A DNA stretch of 64,000 nt from Gemmatimonas aurantiaca (GTDB lineage: Bacteria; Gemmatimonadota; Gemmatimonadetes; Gemmatimonadales; Gemmatimonadaceae): NCBI RefSeq assembly GCF_037190085.1, contig NZ_JBBCJO010000005.1:496001-560000 (forward strand), read 5' to 3'. The stretch's first letter is position 1, and each line of letters opens with the position of its first letter. Below the pieces are notes generated by a model. The model saw only the letters and a list, made by a program, of their open reading frames with translations. It made no database searches and was not told the DNA's origin. The translations under genes and the position numbers were made by a program. Of the stretch, positions 37,769 through 46,523 are shown one piece after another.

Positions 37769-38124
37769 TCGGACTTCGTCGAGGACGTGGAACCGCCTGA
37801 GGAGCCGCTGGTCGAAGAACCCGACGAGGCACTGGAGGAGCCACCGGACGCCGAACCCGACTCACTCTTGGCCGCGCCGCTCTTGCCATCGCTCTTGGCA
37901 TCGCCAGCCGCGCCACTGGCCGCCCGCTGGTCCTTCTTGCCGTCCTTGCCGTAGTCGGTGATGTAGAAGCCCGACCCCTTGAAGAGCAGACCGGCTCCTC
38001 CCGAAATGATGCGCGTGGCCATGCCATCGCCGTTGGGCGAAGGAATGGCGTCGGGGACTTCGGAGATCTTGAAGATGCGCTCGATGATCGTCCCGTCCGG
38101 ACAACGGAACTCGTATGTCGGCAT
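37765..38124 (-). CDS. FmdB-like small protein lacking its zinc-ribbon cysteines
   Basis: A 119-residue protein starting MPTYEFRCPDG, the typical FmdB/regulatory zinc-ribbon opening, and continuing with KISEVPDAIPSP and GLLFKGSGFYITDYGK, as in the family. The paired CxxC motifs are absent and only one Cys (residue 8) remains, so zinc binding is unlikely. The second half is a long Ser/Gly/Ala/Lys low-complexity tail. It heads the long minus-strand run, overlapping argS. Confidence 0.78.
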   Translation of the reverse strand: MPTYEFRCPDGTIIERIFKISEVPDAIPSPNGDGMATRIISGGAGLLFKGSGFYITDYGKDGKKDQRAASGAAGDAKSDGKSGAAKSESGSASGGSSSASSGSSTSGSSGGSTSSTKSE

Positions 38125-38205
38125 GGCTACTGCGGGCAAAAGGGAGCTAAGGTCAAACAGCCCCTCAAGTTAGCGGTGCCGACGGAGGCGGACAACATGA
38201 ACGGC

Positions 38206-38337
38206 GGTGGAGGGTGGTGGGTTTGGAGTTCCGGGGGGGTGAACAATTGGGTGGTGGGTCGCGCGACCCGGGACTCACGTCCCGTAACCCGGCTTTTCAC
38301 CCCCGAACCCATATCCCCACCACTACCCAAAACCGCC
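38206..38337. repeat. Family B intergenic inverted repeat, copy 2
   Basis: The G-rich arm (GGTGGTGGGTTTGGAG, from 38213) pairs with the C-rich arm (CACCCCCGAACCC..CCCCACCACTACC, to 38327) around a core with GGGTCGCGCGACCC and GGGACTCACGTCCC. The core matches the reverse complement of copy 1. It ends 2 bases from the stop of the Rieske gene. Confidence 0.75.
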
Positions 38338-38339
38338 CC

Positions 38340-39824
38340 TCAGGACACCACCAGCGTCCCCGCCCCCGGCACATAGGTGACCGTGAGCGGCGTCAGATTG
38401 TCGGTGAGCTGCGGTGAACTGGGCAGGTTGTTGCCGGCATTGTCGAAGAGCGCGCCGTGGTTGGGGCAGCGGAAGCTGCTCCCGTTCACCACCTGGACGA
38501 TCCCGCCCTGATGCGGACAGCGCATGGAGAACGCGGCAAAGCTGCTCGTGCCGGTACGCACCACGGCCACCGGTCCGCCGTTCACATTGCCGACGCTGCC
38601 CGCCGCACCGCCGATGTTGGCGAGCGCCGGCCAGGCGCCGATCGTGACCTGGAGCCCCGGTGGATTCACCGTCAGGGTGACCGTGATGGCGCGCGAGGCC
38701 ACGCCATTGGCCGACACGGTGACCGTAGCGGTGTAGGTGCCCACGGCCAGTCCGGTCAGCGTCGGACGCAGCGTGAGGACGGCGGGCGCGCTGGTCTGGC
38801 TGAGTGAGGCCGTCAGCCAGCCCGAGCCGCCGGCGCCATAGCTGATGGCCGCGGCGAGCCCCAGCAGGGCTCCCCCGCCCCCGTTGTTGCACTGCACCGT
38901 CTGGGCAACCGGCACGATTCCCTGCGGTGCGACGAACGCCAGGGCATTGGTGGAGAGCAGCAGCGACGCGGGCGAATTGGGATCCTGTACGAGCAGCGTG
39001 ACGGCCACGGTCTGCGGACCATTGGCGAGACCGGCCGCGGACACCGTGACCGTGGCCGTGTACGTGCCGGCCGGAATGGTCCCGCGCTGCGCCGTGAGGG
39101 TGAGCCTGGCCGGCGCCGAGGCCTGATCGAGCGCGACATCGAGCCACCCGCTGCGCTGATTGGCGCCGTAGGTGAGCGACACCTGCAAACCGGTGATGAG
39201 CCCGTCGCCGTCGTTGCCGATGGCCACCGTCTGCGGGGCCATGGCGCCTCCGGTCGTGCTGGTCACGAAGACGGCGGACGTGGCCCCCAGCGCCAGCAAC
39301 GGCGGCGTCGGAACGCCCCCGATGGTCAGCGTGCCATCGGCGTTGCGGCGAACGGCCACCGGGGCGAGGCTGCCGGTGTCCTGTCCTCCGGCCCATGCCC
39401 CGTCCAGCGCGAACCGCGCGCCATGGTTGGGGCACACGAACCCCGACGAGGTCACGTCGACGATGGTGCCCCGGTGCGGACAGACCAGCGACAACGCCCG
39501 GTATTGCGTGGCGCTCATCCGCTCCAGGAGGATCGGCGACGTGAGCCCCGAACTGACCACCACCCGGCCGCCGATCTGCTGCAGCGCCGGGACCGCCCGG
39601 GGGTCGAACGCAAAGGGTCCGGTCGGGAACTCCGGGATGACAGCCGGTCCCGAGATGACCCCGTCACCGCAGGCCGCCGTCATGAGCGCGCCCAGAGACA
39701 ACACGGACGCCGACGCAAGGAAGCCGCGCCGGTCCACGCCCGGGAGCCCACCCGGCGGGCCGGCGGACGTGCAGGAACGGCAGGAGGTGTGGCAGATGCG
39801 GTCGGAGGAGCACGCGGGCGACAT
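38340..39824 (-). CDS. Tat-exported lipoprotein with two Rieske domains and BACON-like repeats
   Basis: 494 residues. A twin-arginine signal (DRRGFLAS near residue 31) leads into a lipobox ending at Cys52 (LMTAAC). Two complete Rieske 2Fe-2S sites follow: CPH at 115-117 with CPNH at 131-134, and CPH at 436-438 with CPNH at 453-456. Between them are two beta-sandwich repeats of about 100 residues (YGANQRSGWLDVAL, APARLTLTA, AGTYTATVTVSAAG) that resemble BACON domains. It is likely a surface or periplasmic electron carrier. The first 30 residues are Cys-rich and may not be translated; a GTG at 39737 just before DRRGF is an alternative start. Confidence 0.8.
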   Translation of the reverse strand: MSPACSSDRICHTSCRSCTSAGPPGGLPGVDRRGFLASASVLSLGALMTAACGDGVISGPAVIPEFPTGPFAFDPRAVPALQQIGGRVVVSSGLTSPILLERMSATQYRALSLVCPHRGTIVDVTSSGFVCPNHGARFALDGAWAGGQDTGSLAPVAVRRNADGTLTIGGVPTPPLLALGATSAVFVTSTTGGAMAPQTVAIGNDGDGLITGLQVSLTYGANQRSGWLDVALDQASAPARLTLTAQRGTIPAGTYTATVTVSAAGLANGPQTVAVTLLVQDPNSPASLLLSTNALAFVAPQGIVPVAQTVQCNNGGGGALLGLAAAISYGAGGSGWLTASLSQTSAPAVLTLRPTLTGLAVGTYTATVTVSANGVASRAITVTLTVNPPGLQVTIGAWPALANIGGAAGSVGNVNGGPVAVVRTGTSSFAAFSMRCPHQGGIVQVVNGSSFRCPNHGALFDNAGNNLPSSPQLTDNLTPLTVTYVPGAGTLVVS

Positions 39825-39928
39825 GGCGGACGTATGGCCGAAGCGGGGGAGTGAGGCACACAGCGGGATTTCCGAGGACCATCCGGCTTTATCCTACCGG
39901 CTTGATCGACGGGGCGGGTGTGTCCGAC

Positions 39929-40203
39929 GTCACGGTCGCGCGCAATTTGCCGATGGCCAGATTGTGACGAAATGTGACTGGCCCTGAGAATGTCACGACT
40001 GAGACACCGGGGACATCGTGAGGCCGACAGCAGACGAAACATCGCAGTCCCGGGGTCCCGCCTGTTGTCCCAACCATTCGCGTGACGCCACCTGTCTCTG
40101 TGCTGTTCCCTGTTTACCTTTGCGTCATCCTCGACGGTTCTGTCACCATCCTGTCACGGCCGACTCCCGCAGCGCCTGTGACGGGCGGTCCGTCCTCGGT
40201 GAC
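39929..40203. promoter_or_regulatory. Cluster of GTGAC/GTCAC half-sites upstream of susC
   Basis: In the 428-bp divergent region before susC I count nine GTGAC or GTCAC pentamers, at 39929, 39964, 39974, 39992, 40082, 40142, 40153, 40178 and 40199. Several pairs are spaced by about one or two helical turns (10, 11 and 21 bp). One pair lies inside a GGCCAG/CTGGCC dyad (39955-39983). TGTGAC resembles a CRP half-site. Assignment as operators is inference. Confidence 0.4.
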
Positions 40204-40252
40204 GGAATGGTCGAGAGACCCCGCCGCAGTAATCCCCTCCATCGGAGACCCT

Positions 40253-43200
40253 ATGGGTAGGTTCTTCAAGTTCGTGGCCGCGGCCGCCATGGTTGCCCTC
40301 CTGCCGTTCCGTGCGGACGCGCAGACCCGTGATGTCACGGGCAAGGTGACCATGATCGGTACCGGTCAGCCCCTTCCGGATGTCACTGTCAGCATCGTCG
40401 GCCAGCAGGTCGGCGTGCGTACCAACGAGCGCGGCGAGTATCGCATCCGCGTCCCGGCCGGCGAAGTCTCGCTCATGGCCCGCCAGCTCGGCTACAAGCG
40501 CGGCACGGTTCGAGTCGGTCCGAACGAAACCACGGCCAACTTCGAGCTCGACAAGGACGTGCTGCAGCTCGAAGGCGTGACCGTCACGGGTCAGGCGACG
40601 ACGGTCGATCGCCGCGTGGCCGCCACGGCCGTGGCCTCGGTGAACGCGGAAGAACTCAATCGCGTGCCGGCCCGCTCGGTCGAAAGCAACCTGGCCGGCA
40701 AGGTGGCCGGTGCCCGCGTGTTCGAAAACAGCGGCGCGCCGGGCGGTGGTGCCCAGGTGCAGATCCGCGGCGCCACGTCGGTGCTCGCGCAGGGCGATCC
40801 GCTCTACGTCGTCGACGGCGTGATCATCTCGAACCAGGGTTATTCCTCGGGCGCCAGCGCCGTGTCGCGCGCCTCGGGTTCGACCGGTTCCAACCAGGAC
40901 CAGGTGGTGAACCGTCTGGCCGACCTCAACTCCAACGACATCGAGAGCATCGAAGTCCTGAAGTCGGCGGCGGCGACGGCCATCTACGGATCGCGCGCCA
41001 CGAACGGCGTGGTCGTGATCACGACCAAGAAGGGTCAGGCCGGCCAGACGCGCTGGAACCTCACGCAGCGCGTGGGCACGCAGCAGATGTCGCGCTCGCT
41101 GGGCCAGCGCACCTATGCCACGCTCGACGATGTGCTGCCGTGGGTCGATGGCCCGATCGGTGAAGCCGCCGCGCGCGCGGTCTGCACGCCCAACTGCACC
41201 AACTACGACTGGCAGGGGCAGCTCTACGGCCGCACCGACCCGTCGTGGGAAACGCTGCTGTCCGCCTCGGGCGGCGCCGGCAGCACCCGCTTCTTCGCGT
41301 CGCTCAACGACCGTCAGGAATCGGGCATCATGATCAACACCGGCGCCCGTCGCACCGGTGGTCGCATCAACCTCGACCAGACCATCGGCTCGAAGCTCAC
41401 CGCGAGCATGGGCCTCGACGTCACGCGCAACTTCCTGCAGCGTGGTATCGGCAACAACGGCAACGCGGGTATCAGCCCCACGTACGAACTGGGCTACACG
41501 CCGGCCATCATCGATCTGCAGAAGCGCGGTGAAGACGGTCTGCTGCCTCGCATGCCGTTCCACGGCGGCGGCGCCAACACGGCCAATCCGTTCGACGTGA
41601 TGGAAAGCGTGCAGGGCGACGAAACGGTGTACCGCCAGGCGGGCAACCTCCGCCTGGGCTACTCGGCCATCAGCTCGGCGCACCACAGCCTCCAACTCTC
41701 CATGCTGTCCGGTGTGGACCGCTTCCAGCAGGAAGGTGTGGTCTACTCGCCCAACCGCATGCAGTTCGAGCCCGCCGACGGTTACAACGGCACGGCGGCC
41801 GAGAACAACATCACCAGCCTCCAGACCAACGCCGGCCTCAACGCCGTGTGGACCTGGACGCCGGGCAATTCGCTGTTCACCTCGTTCACGACGTCGGTCG
41901 GTGGCACGTACGAGCGTCAGTACGTCTCGATCTATCGCATCCGCGGCCGCGGCCTGATCCCGGGTGTGCGCGTCACGCCGAACACCGGCGCGCAGGACCT
42001 CGCCGTCGAGGATACGCGCACGGAATTCCGCGACCAGTCGCTGTACGTCAACGAACAGGCCCTGCTGCTCGACGAAAAGCTGGCCCTGAACGTCGGCTTC
42101 CGTGCCGACCGTTCCAGCGCCAACGGTGACCGCGAGAAGTACTACCTGTTCCCGAAGTACTCGGGTTCGTACCGCTTCGTGAAGCCGTTCACCGACAAGC
42201 TCGACGAAGTCAAGATCCGCGGCGCGTGGGGTCAGTCGGGCAATCGCCCGCGTTACGGCGACCGCGACGTGTTGTACGCCGTCCCCGGTCAGATCGGTGG
42301 TCAGGGCTCGCTCACCTCGGCCAGCCTCGTCGGCAACCCGGCCATCAAGCCGGAAATCATGAACGAGCTCGAATTCGGTGCGGACGCCACGCTGTTCGGC
42401 GGCCGGGTCGGCATCGAAGCCACGCGCTATCAGCGCAAGATCACCGACCTGCTGCTCACCTACCCGCTGCCGCCGTCGTCCGGTCTGGCGAACAAGATCA
42501 TCAACGGTGGTCAGCTCTCGGTGCTGGGAACGGAAGGCGTGCTCTCGCTGGTGCCGATGCGTCGCGGCAGCTTCGAATGGACCAGCCGCATCATCTACAA
42601 CACCAACAAGCAGTACACCAACAGCCTGCCGGTTCCCAACTTCTTCGCCGCCGGCAGCTTCGGTTCGGCGTACGGTCGCAACAAGATCGGTTCGAACAGC
42701 ATCTCGACCAAGATCTGGTCGAATGCGCCGCTGCGTTGGAACAAGAGCACGAACGCCTATGTGGTGGCCGACACCATCACGGGCGACGCCAACCCGATCC
42801 ACACCACCACGTTCAACAACGACTTCTCGTGGAAGCGCCTCACGGTGTCGGTGCTGCTCGACTGGCGTGCGGGTGGTGCCGTGTCGAACATGACGAACAA
42901 CCTGTGGGACGAAGGTGGCAACTCGCGTGACTTCGACGATCCGGCGCCCACGCAGATCATCGCGCCGAGCGGCTCGGGCAATCCGGGCGATGCCTCGTAC
43001 ATCCCCGGCTCCATGCTGTGCGGCAACCGCACACTCGGCGACTGCCGCTACGAGACGTTCAACGGCAACGACACGCGCGTGTACATGCAGAACGGCTCGT
43101 ACGTGAAGGTGCGCGAAATCACGCTCAACTATCAGGCGCCGGATTCGTGGGCGCAGAAGTTGAAGGCGAAGTCGATGCGCTTCAACGTCAGCGGCCGCAA

Positions 43201-43339
43201 CCTGTTCATGTTCACGGATTACTGGGGCTTCGATCCGGAGTTCAACAACTTCGGCAACCAGAACTTCAACCGGTTCATCGACCTCGCGCCGTATCCGTCG
43301 AGCCGGCAGTTCTTCCTCAGCGTCGACCTGGGGTTCTGA
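40253..43339 (+). CDS. SusC/RagA-family TonB-linked outer-membrane transporter
   Basis: 1028 residues with signal peptide (FRADAQ). The N-terminal CarboxypepD domain begins RDVTGKVTMIGTGQPLPDV. The plug has the family signature PLYVVDGVIISN and NDIESIEVLKSAAATAIYGS..TNGVVVITTKKG. A long 22-strand barrel ends in a terminal Phe (FLSVDLGF). It moves a glycan or peptide across the outer membrane with TonB energy, using the SusD-type lipoprotein encoded next (4 bases later) as lid. The start at 40253 is preceded by GGAG and opens the signal peptide; a longer frame does not. The substrate is unknown. Confidence 0.95.
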   Translation: MGRFFKFVAAAAMVALLPFRADAQTRDVTGKVTMIGTGQPLPDVTVSIVGQQVGVRTNERGEYRIRVPAGEVSLMARQLGYKRGTVRVGPNETTANFELDKDVLQLEGVTVTGQATTVDRRVAATAVASVNAEELNRVPARSVESNLAGKVAGARVFENSGAPGGGAQVQIRGATSVLAQGDPLYVVDGVIISNQGYSSGASAVSRASGSTGSNQDQVVNRLADLNSNDIESIEVLKSAAATAIYGSRATNGVVVITTKKGQAGQTRWNLTQRVGTQQMSRSLGQRTYATLDDVLPWVDGPIGEAAARAVCTPNCTNYDWQGQLYGRTDPSWETLLSASGGAGSTRFFASLNDRQESGIMINTGARRTGGRINLDQTIGSKLTASMGLDVTRNFLQRGIGNNGNAGISPTYELGYTPAIIDLQKRGEDGLLPRMPFHGGGANTANPFDVMESVQGDETVYRQAGNLRLGYSAISSAHHSLQLSMLSGVDRFQQEGVVYSPNRMQFEPADGYNGTAAENNITSLQTNAGLNAVWTWTPGNSLFTSFTTSVGGTYERQYVSIYRIRGRGLIPGVRVTPNTGAQDLAVEDTRTEFRDQSLYVNEQALLLDEKLALNVGFRADRSSANGDREKYYLFPKYSGSYRFVKPFTDKLDEVKIRGAWGQSGNRPRYGDRDVLYAVPGQIGGQGSLTSASLVGNPAIKPEIMNELEFGADATLFGGRVGIEATRYQRKITDLLLTYPLPPSSGLANKIINGGQLSVLGTEGVLSLVPMRRGSFEWTSRIIYNTNKQYTNSLPVPNFFAAGSFGSAYGRNKIGSNSISTKIWSNAPLRWNKSTNAYVVADTITGDANPIHTTTFNNDFSWKRLTVSVLLDWRAGGAVSNMTNNLWDEGGNSRDFDDPAPTQIIAPSGSGNPGDASYIPGSMLCGNRTLGDCRYETFNGNDTRVYMQNGSYVKVREITLNYQAPDSWAQKLKAKSMRFNVSGRNLFMFTDYWGFDPEFNNFGNQNFNRFIDLAPYPSSRQFFLSVDLGF

Positions 43340-43343
43340 TCCC

Positions 43344-44804
43344 ATGACGACTCCCTTCAACGCCGATTCCCGGATGACCCGGTCGACTCTGCGCACCGTC
43401 GGTGCGCTGTCCCTCGCGTCCCTTGCGCTGGCGGCCTGCAGCCAGGACACGCTGAACATCACCAACCCGAACAGCCCCACCGTCGCGGGAGCCAGCGCCG
43501 ATCCCGCGGCGCTGCAACTGCAGGCCAACGGCCTGCTGCGGCAGCACCGTGGCGACATGACGTCCTTCATCAGCAACGCGGGCGTGTTCGGGCGTGAGCT
43601 GTACAACTACACGCCGGCTGAAGGCCGTAACACGTCGGCCTATCTGATCGGCATCCCCGGTCAGAACCGCCTCGATCCGTCGGGCTTCGCCAACGGCAAC
43701 TGGGGTGGCCCGTACGGCAACCTCCGTGACGTGTTCAACTTCAAGAACACCGTCAGCAGCTCCACCTCGCTGTCGGAAGCGCAGAAGAAGGCCGCCATGG
43801 GCTTCGCGCGGACGATCGAGGCGATGGAGTTGCTGTACGTCATTGCCTCGCGCGATTCGCTGGGCGGTATCGTGCAGATCAACGCCGATCCGCAGGAGCT
43901 GGCGCCGTTCGTGTCCCGGGATTCGATGTACAAGTACATCCTGAACACGCTCGACGGCGCCCAGACGGATCTGGCCGCAGGTGGTGCGGCCTTCCCGTTC
44001 ACCATGCATTCGGGGTTCGCGGGATTCAACACGCCGGCCAACTTCATCCGGTTCAACCGGGCGATCGCGGCGCGTGCGGCGGCCTACTATGCCACGGCGG
44101 AAGGTGGCGCCGCGGCCTGGGCCCGGGCAAAGACCGCGCTCGATGCGTCGTTCATCAACACGGCGGCGACCACGGCAGCGCAGCTCAACGCGGGCCCGTT
44201 CCATATCTTCGCGGCCGCCCCGGACACGCCCAATCCGTTCTCGCAGTCGAACAACACCACCGCCTACGCGCACATGTCGATCCAGGCCGACGCGCCGCGC
44301 AAGGCCGATGGTTCGTTCGACAACCGCTACCTGGCGAAGATCGGTTCCCGTCCCCAGGGCAACGCGCCCCAGGGTCTGGGTATCCCGTCGACGCTCGGCT
44401 TCAACCTCTACCCGACGATCACGTCGTCCATCGGAATCATCCGTAACGAGGAGCTCATCCTCCTCCGCGCGGAGATCCTGCTCGCCACCGGCGACAAGCA
44501 GGGTGCGATCGACATGATCAACGTGATCCGCGTGAATTCGGGCGGCCTGGCGCCGACCACGCTCACCGCGGCGTCGGCGAACAACGACATCCTCACAGAG
44601 ATCCTCCTCCAGAAGCGTTACTCGCTCCTGCTGGAAGGTCACCGCTGGGTGGATATGCGTCGGTATGGCCGTCTCAACTTGCTGCCGATCGACATCACGG
44701 AAGGCGTGAACAAGCACTTCGTGGCGAAGGTCCAGCCGATCCCGCAGGCCGAGTGCCTGCAGCGCGTCGGTCTGACGGGCGCTCTCGCGGGCCCGGGCTG
44801 CTGA
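43344..44804 (+). CDS. SusD/RagB-family surface lipoprotein
   Basis: A 486-residue lipoprotein (LALAAC). Helical TPR-like units bind the ligand, and typical features are NEELILLRAEILLATGDKQGA and the C-terminal LLEGHRWVDMRRYGRL. It caps the SusC barrel. The gene starts four bases after susC and a strong hairpin terminator follows, so the two form an operon. No adjacent glycoside hydrolase is present to suggest a polysaccharide. Confidence 0.94.
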   Translation: MTTPFNADSRMTRSTLRTVGALSLASLALAACSQDTLNITNPNSPTVAGASADPAALQLQANGLLRQHRGDMTSFISNAGVFGRELYNYTPAEGRNTSAYLIGIPGQNRLDPSGFANGNWGGPYGNLRDVFNFKNTVSSSTSLSEAQKKAAMGFARTIEAMELLYVIASRDSLGGIVQINADPQELAPFVSRDSMYKYILNTLDGAQTDLAAGGAAFPFTMHSGFAGFNTPANFIRFNRAIAARAAAYYATAEGGAAAWARAKTALDASFINTAATTAAQLNAGPFHIFAAAPDTPNPFSQSNNTTAYAHMSIQADAPRKADGSFDNRYLAKIGSRPQGNAPQGLGIPSTLGFNLYPTITSSIGIIRNEELILLRAEILLATGDKQGAIDMINVIRVNSGGLAPTTLTAASANNDILTEILLQKRYSLLLEGHRWVDMRRYGRLNLLPIDITEGVNKHFVAKVQPIPQAECLQRVGLTGALAGPGC

Positions 44805-44891
44805 TGCAGTCGATGTGACGGGTGGTGCGTTGGATCCATCGACGCACTGCCGGTCACGGTGGGTTTAGTCCTGATCCAGCATGAAAGAGGT

Positions 44892-44937
44892 ATGACAAAG
44901 GCCCCCGGATGCTTTCGCGTCCGGGGGCCTTTGTCAT
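44892..44937. terminator. Bidirectional hairpin terminator between susD and the convergent plug gene
   Basis: An 18-bp perfect stem (44892-44909 with 44920-44937, ATGACAAAGGCCCCCGGA type) with a 10-base loop. GGGGGCCTTTG on one strand and the mirrored sequence on the other give moderate T-richness both ways. It lies 88 bases after susD and 42 before the stop of the convergent gene. Confidence 0.85.
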
Positions 44938-44978
44938 CGGTGTCGCTGTTCGACGTCCTGTTTGTCGCTACAGCGATC

Positions 44979-45893
44979 TCAGTTGTACCCATCCCGCGTC
45001 CAGACCGCGACCACACCACACCGGCGATCGGGACCACCGAATTGCGGAGGGATCGTGGCCGCACCGGAATACACTTCGATGCCTGCAACCTGCTTGGGCG
45101 GTGGCAGCAGATCGAGATTGAAATTCTTCGGCAGAATGATGCCGTCCAACAGCACCTGCATCGCGCATCGCGAGCCTGTCCCGTCACTCAGACCGGCGCC
45201 TTCCCGGCGCGAATACACCTGCGTGCCGGCAAAGAGATTCGACGTCACCTGTGAGACTTCCACGCCGCGCATGTAGCGCAGGAAATCGGACGTGGCGATT
45301 GAACCGCGTCGGTCGATTTCCTCCTGCGTGATGAACTGTCCGATCCCGAGCTGACGCCGGTGGTCGAACTCGCGCATGCGCATGGTGACCCGCGTGCCGC
45401 GCACCTGCACGGTGTCGAGGATATTGCTGGAGCGATCGAGCACATAACTCAACCGCAACGTATCGCGCGCCGGCACCTCGATCATGCCCGAGGTCGGCGC
45501 GTAGCCGATGCGGCGGACGATGAGCAGATACTGCCCCGGGGGCACTTGCAGCATGCGGAAACGACCATTCTCGCCGGTCACCACCCGTGCGCCCGTCCCC
45601 ACCACCGTGACGTCGGCGGAATTGAGCGGCCGGAGCAGCGAATCGGTGACCACGCCATCGAGCACCGAAAAGCGCGAGGCATCGGTGGTGGCTTCGCGCA
45701 CCGCTTCCTGACGGGCGCGGTCGCGGATGGTGGTCTTGCTCTGGGCGGCGAGCACGCCGGGCAACAGCAACGGCGCCAGCCCCGCCAGTACCAGTGGCCG
45801 GAGCCCGGTGCGCGGGAAACGAACGGCAGCGCCGGTGGCAGAACGGGCGTCAGCCACCATGCGGCGCCGCCCGGGAGGCAGTGAAGTGTTCAT
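44979..45893 (-). CDS. Secreted CarboxypepD plus TonB-plug protein without barrel
   Basis: 304 residues. A signal peptide ends near VLAAQS. A CarboxypepD-regulatory domain follows (LDGVVTDSLLRPLNSADVTV, residues about 78-150), then a plug-like domain (LDTVQVRGTRVT, RRGSIATSDFLRYMRGV, MQVLLDGIILP, VAGIEVYSGAATIPPQF). The end comes at the point where a receptor barrel would start. The short length recurs in a paralog at 46524, so it is not a random truncation. Function unknown; it could be a periplasmic adaptor or a lid for other receptors. Confidence 0.75.
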   Translation of the reverse strand: MNTSLPPGRRRMVADARSATGAAVRFPRTGLRPLVLAGLAPLLLPGVLAAQSKTTIRDRARQEAVREATTDASRFSVLDGVVTDSLLRPLNSADVTVVGTGARVVTGENGRFRMLQVPPGQYLLIVRRIGYAPTSGMIEVPARDTLRLSYVLDRSSNILDTVQVRGTRVTMRMREFDHRRQLGIGQFITQEEIDRRGSIATSDFLRYMRGVEVSQVTSNLFAGTQVYSRREGAGLSDGTGSRCAMQVLLDGIILPKNFNLDLLPPPKQVAGIEVYSGAATIPPQFGGPDRRCGVVAVWTRDGYN

Positions 45894-45989
45894 CAGGGAA
45901 ATCTACACAGGAGAGGGAGCACAGTTTCGGTTTCCACCGAATACCCGTCTCCCCCTGCAGCCCGTGACATCATCCGCACCCTACCCCAT

Positions 45990-46424
45990 CTAGTGTTTCG
46001 CCAGATCCCCGCACGCCACGACGATGCCCATCGCCGCCGCCGAGTCGTGGATGTTCACGTTGTACGACCCCGTGTCGGCGGGCACTGCGGGCACGGTGAC
46101 TTTCGCCTCACCATGGCCCTTGGCGTCGATGGCAATGGGCGTATAGGCGCGCGGTCCGCCGAAGACGGCGATGCCATTGGCACAGGTCCCGGTATGGATG
46201 TGCCAGGGACGGGTGGCGCCGGGTGTGTCTCCATCCAGCGTCACATGCACATCGATCCCCTTGCCGTCCGCCGTCGGCTTGACGGTGGCCGAGCCGGTGA
46301 CCTTGCGACCCTCCTTCCCGGCAATTTTGGCGGTCCATTCCGTGAGCGGTACGCGGGTCGCGGCAATGGAGGAGATCAACACGGCCGGAATCAGCAGTCC
46401 GGCAAGGCGGGAGGTCGAGCGCAT
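45990..46424 (-). CDS. Small secreted beta-barrel protein, SOD/CHRD-like
   Basis: A 144-residue protein with a signal peptide. RPWHIHTGTC (His75, His77, Cys81) and the late NIHDSAA..VVACGD (His126, Cys138) recall the fold of Cu/Zn-superoxide dismutase-like and CHRD proteins: two His near a loop and a Cys pair likely to form a disulfide. Too few metal ligands are seen for a full SOD site. It is divergent from the plug paralog at 46524, with a shared promoter region of about 100 bases. Confidence 0.62.
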   Translation of the reverse strand: MRSTSRLAGLLIPAVLISSIAATRVPLTEWTAKIAGKEGRKVTGSATVKPTADGKGIDVHVTLDGDTPGATRPWHIHTGTCANGIAVFGGPRAYTPIAIDAKGHGEAKVTVPAVPADTGSYNVNIHDSAAAMGIVVACGDLAKH

Positions 46425-46523
46425 GACGACTCCAGATGGCGCAGAGATGATGCGTGTGGTGGGAGGCCGGGGCGCCGCGGGCGCTGGCCGATCGATGCGA
46501 GTGTCAACGTGATATGCTATGAT

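Noticed and set aside
36023..37954. A 643-codon plus-strand frame over argS
   Set aside because: argS on the other strand has full synthetase motifs; this frame has none.
40154..43606. A 1150-codon open frame on the minus strand covering susC
   Set aside because: It is the antisense shadow of the clear SusC coding sequence, created by GC-rich third positions. Its product is Arg/His/Val-rich without any domain.
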